A stretch of DNA of 41,093 nucleotides, taken from an uncultured Bacilli bacterium. Lineage in GTDB: Bacteria; Bacillota_I; Bacilli_A; RFN20; CAG-826. The notes under the pieces are model-generated. The model was not told the DNA's origin and did not search any database. It saw nothing but the letters and a program-made list of their open reading frames with translations. Location: positions 1 through 41,093 of the forward strand of contig CALVLC010000005.1 of the NCBI GenBank assembly GCA_944336335.1, read 5' to 3'. Both the position numbers and the translations under genes were made by a program. Positions 39,449-41,093 of the stretch are shown here, one piece after another; position 1 is the stretch's first letter, and every line of letters begins with the position of its first letter.

Positions 39449-40351
39449 ATGGAAATTTTTATTGTCATTTTACAAGCGTTACTTTATGGGGTGGTTGAAG
39501 GCATTACAGAATGGCTTCCAATTTCATCTACTGGTCATTTAATTATTTTAGATGATATTTTTAATGTGAAGGCAACTTATCCAGAGTTCTGGGATTTCTT
39601 CTTAGTTGTTATTCAGTTAGGAGCTATACTTGCGGTTATCTTAAGGTTTTTTAAAGAGTTGAATCCAGTAAATCCTAAATTAGAAAAAACCCAAAGAAAT
39701 GATATTTGGAAAGTATGGTTAAAAATTATCATCGGTGTTCTCCCGGTTTGTTTTATTGCATTGGTTCTTCAAATTACTGAACTCGATAGTTATTTGGATA
39801 ACACTATAATTATTTCAATTGCATTAATTTTATATGGTTTAATATTTATCGCACTTGAAACATTCATCAAAAAGGACCAAAAAAAGTTTTTAACTTGTCG
39901 TGATATTGGTTTAGTTGGCAAAAATGAGGCTTATTTTAAATATGAATCCACCAAAGATATGCCTTATCAAATCGCTTTAATAATTGGACTTTCTCAGGTA
40001 TTAAGCTTAATTCCAGGAACATCGAGAAGTGGGGTAACAATTGTTACTGCTTTATTACTTGGATGTTCAAGAACATGCGGTGCTGAATTTAGTTTCTATC
40101 TTTCAATACCAGTTATGATAGGCGCTAGCTTAATCAAATTTATTTCGTTTATGAGTGCAGGTGTAGCCTGGGATTTAAATATGACTTTATATTTAGTCTT
40201 TGGCTTAATTTCTGCCTTTGTTACTTCTTTAATTATCATCAACACATTGATGAAATTTATCAAAAAACATACCTTTATTGGATTTGGCTATTATCGAATT
40301 TTACTTGGTATTGTTTTGATAATTTTAGTGTGTGCAGGTGTAATGGCTTAA
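39449..40351 (+). CDS. uppP: Undecaprenyl-diphosphatase
   Basis: 300 residues, a polytopic membrane enzyme that removes a phosphate from undecaprenyl diphosphate so the carrier can be reused in wall synthesis. Both BacA/UppP signatures are present: VEGITEWLPISSTGHLIILD (about 16-35) and LIPGTSRSGVTIVTALLLG (about 190-208). Length is slightly above the E. coli protein (273) because of a longer middle loop (about 125-175, with KKDQKKFLTCRDIG). It has its own extended -10 promoter. It works with UppS encoded at 27554 in the same window. Bacitracin tolerance is a known effect of high UppP activity in other species. Confidence 0.96.
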   Translation: MEIFIVILQALLYGVVEGITEWLPISSTGHLIILDDIFNVKATYPEFWDFFLVVIQLGAILAVILRFFKELNPVNPKLEKTQRNDIWKVWLKIIIGVLPVCFIALVLQITELDSYLDNTIIISIALILYGLIFIALETFIKKDQKKFLTCRDIGLVGKNEAYFKYESTKDMPYQIALIIGLSQVLSLIPGTSRSGVTIVTALLLGCSRTCGAEFSFYLSIPVMIGASLIKFISFMSAGVAWDLNMTLYLVFGLISAFVTSLIIINTLMKFIKKHTFIGFGYYRILLGIVLIILVCAGVMA

Positions 40352-40353
40352 TT

Positions 40354-41028
40354 ATGGAAAAGAAATACAAAGTTATCGATATTGAGAAATGGAATAGAAA
40401 AACCCAGTTTTTGCGGTTTAATTCTTTTGAAAACACAACTTATGGGCTTGATGTAAGAATGGATGTTACTAATCTTGTTAACTATTCACGTAAAACTAAA
40501 ACATCTTTCTTCATTAATTTTTTGTATTGTCTTACTGTTGCTTTAAATGAGATTCCTGAATTTAGGTTAAGATACGTAAATAACGAAGTTCGACTTTATG
40601 ATGTGGTCAATCCAACATATACAGTTAAGTGCATCGACGGCACTTACAACAATGCTCGTCATGATTACACAAAAAGTTATTCCTTGTTTTATAAAAGAGC
40701 TCATGAAGTTGTTGAGTATGAAAAAGTTCATACTGAACACCGCGAAGAATATAACGACAGCTGCTATTATGACGATTTCTATTTTTCTTGTTTACCAACA
40801 TTAGATTTTTGTGGCATGACACATCCAATGATTTATGGTGATAAATCAAGTCAAAGTTGTATCAGAGCATTATGGGGAAAATTTGTTCTTGAAGGCGACA
40901 AATATAAGATGACTCTTAATTTAACTGGTTCTCATGCTTTAATTGATGGCTTTCCTATGGCTGAAGGATTTAACAAAACTCAAGAAATCATCGATAATTT
41001 TGAAAATTTTATAACTATTAACAAGTAG
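40354..41028 (+). CDS. Chloramphenicol acetyltransferase family protein (type A fold)
   Basis: 224 residues, the size of CatA (about 213-220). The active-site motif reads GSHALIDGFPM, with the catalytic His at about 194 and structural Asp at 198; canonical Cat has HHAVCDGFH. KTSFFINFLYCLTVALNEIPEFRLRY near 50-75 matches Cat. The stretch usually near PWVSFTSF reads PTLDFCGM here, so the Ser/Thr residues around the oxyanion site are changed. It may therefore be a Cat-like acetyltransferase with another substrate and not a true resistance enzyme. ATG 40354 lies 2 bases after the uppP stop and has no strong ribosome site; an in-frame start at 40330 lies inside uppP. Probably co-transcribed with uppP. 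No mobile element is visible and the base composition matches its neighbours, so recent transfer is not indicated. Confidence 0.85.
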   Translation: MEKKYKVIDIEKWNRKTQFLRFNSFENTTYGLDVRMDVTNLVNYSRKTKTSFFINFLYCLTVALNEIPEFRLRYVNNEVRLYDVVNPTYTVKCIDGTYNNARHDYTKSYSLFYKRAHEVVEYEKVHTEHREEYNDSCYYDDFYFSCLPTLDFCGMTHPMIYGDKSSQSCIRALWGKFVLEGDKYKMTLNLTGSHALIDGFPMAEGFNKTQEIIDNFENFITINK

Positions 41029-41093
41029 TTTTTTTCTCTTCGAAAAATTATTTTTCAAATTTTACTTTAAGTAAGTGAAATCTAGTTTTAATA
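41029..41093. other. AT-rich end of window
   Basis: Only GAAAAAT (41042-41048) with ATTTTTC (41050-41056) forms a weak AT hairpin. I see no gene here. Confidence 0.4.

Noticed and set aside
1-41093. CRISPR arrays, insertion sequences, prophage genes or integrases
   Set aside because: No regular spacer-repeat pattern, transposase, integrase or terminal repeats were seen. The only repeats are coding repeats.
1-41093. Mycoplasma-type genetic code (TGA as Trp)
   Set aside because: Several genes end cleanly in TGA at overlaps with the next start, and Trp is encoded by TGG throughout.

Overview
The window comes from an AT-rich, low-GC Gram-positive-type chromosome, probably an uncultured gut-type member of the Bacillota/Bacilli (RF39-like or a relative of the Mollicutes). 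This placement rests on style only: small intergenic gaps, very strong A/T codon bias, AGGAGG-type ribosome sites, a lysine riboswitch, a cre-like operator, a lipobox protein, and no outer-membrane genes. TGA is used as a stop (for example at 12952-12954 and 15987-15989), so this is genetic code 11 and not the Mycoplasma code. uppS and uppP mean the cell makes and recycles undecaprenyl phosphate.

Layout. 1-5122: end of a DUF2188 protein; then a promoter, a lysine riboswitch with terminator, and a two-gene lysine-type ABC importer (binding protein fused to permease, plus an ATPase with a large insertion); then an M18 aminopeptidase. 5196-5355: tRNA-Val on the minus strand. 5584-11143: a three-gene membrane cluster of unknown function (a CvpA-like protein and two large paralogues with proline/glutamate/valine repeats and a shared C-terminal domain). 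11228-14806: thymidine kinase, a translationally coupled CNNM/CBS pair, and a convergent guanylate-kinase-like gene. 14874-19369: a compact Tad/type IVb pilus-like operon (secreted protein, small membrane proteins, CpaF ATPase, TadB, TadC, pilin-like peptide), followed by an unknown TTG-start gene.

19900-20432: tRNA-Glu, tRNA-Asn and an acyl carrier protein on the minus strand. 20636-24839: a GNAT acetyltransferase, a helical unknown protein, and an EF-G paralogue behind a perfect cre-like palindrome. 24951-28276: dxs-ispH-uppS, an isoprenoid operon leading to the wall lipid carrier. 28300-33179: a structured leader with an intrinsic terminator, then rimP-nusA-ylxR-infB-rbfA. 33172-34323: a TtcA-like tRNA thiolase with a C-terminal extension (minus). 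34499-35850: ribF and rpsO. 35856-39357: a heterodimeric ABC exporter with one degenerate ATP site. 39449-41028: uppP and a chloramphenicol-acetyltransferase-family protein.

The most promising poorly described parts are the 5584-11143 membrane cluster and the minimal Tad-like operon. A recurrent regulatory theme is a good -10 box 6-12 bases before the ATG with no Shine-Dalgarno sequence (11830, 24951, 34499, 39449, 20636), which suggests leaderless or nearly leaderless mRNAs. All family assignments were made by reading motifs; no database search was run.
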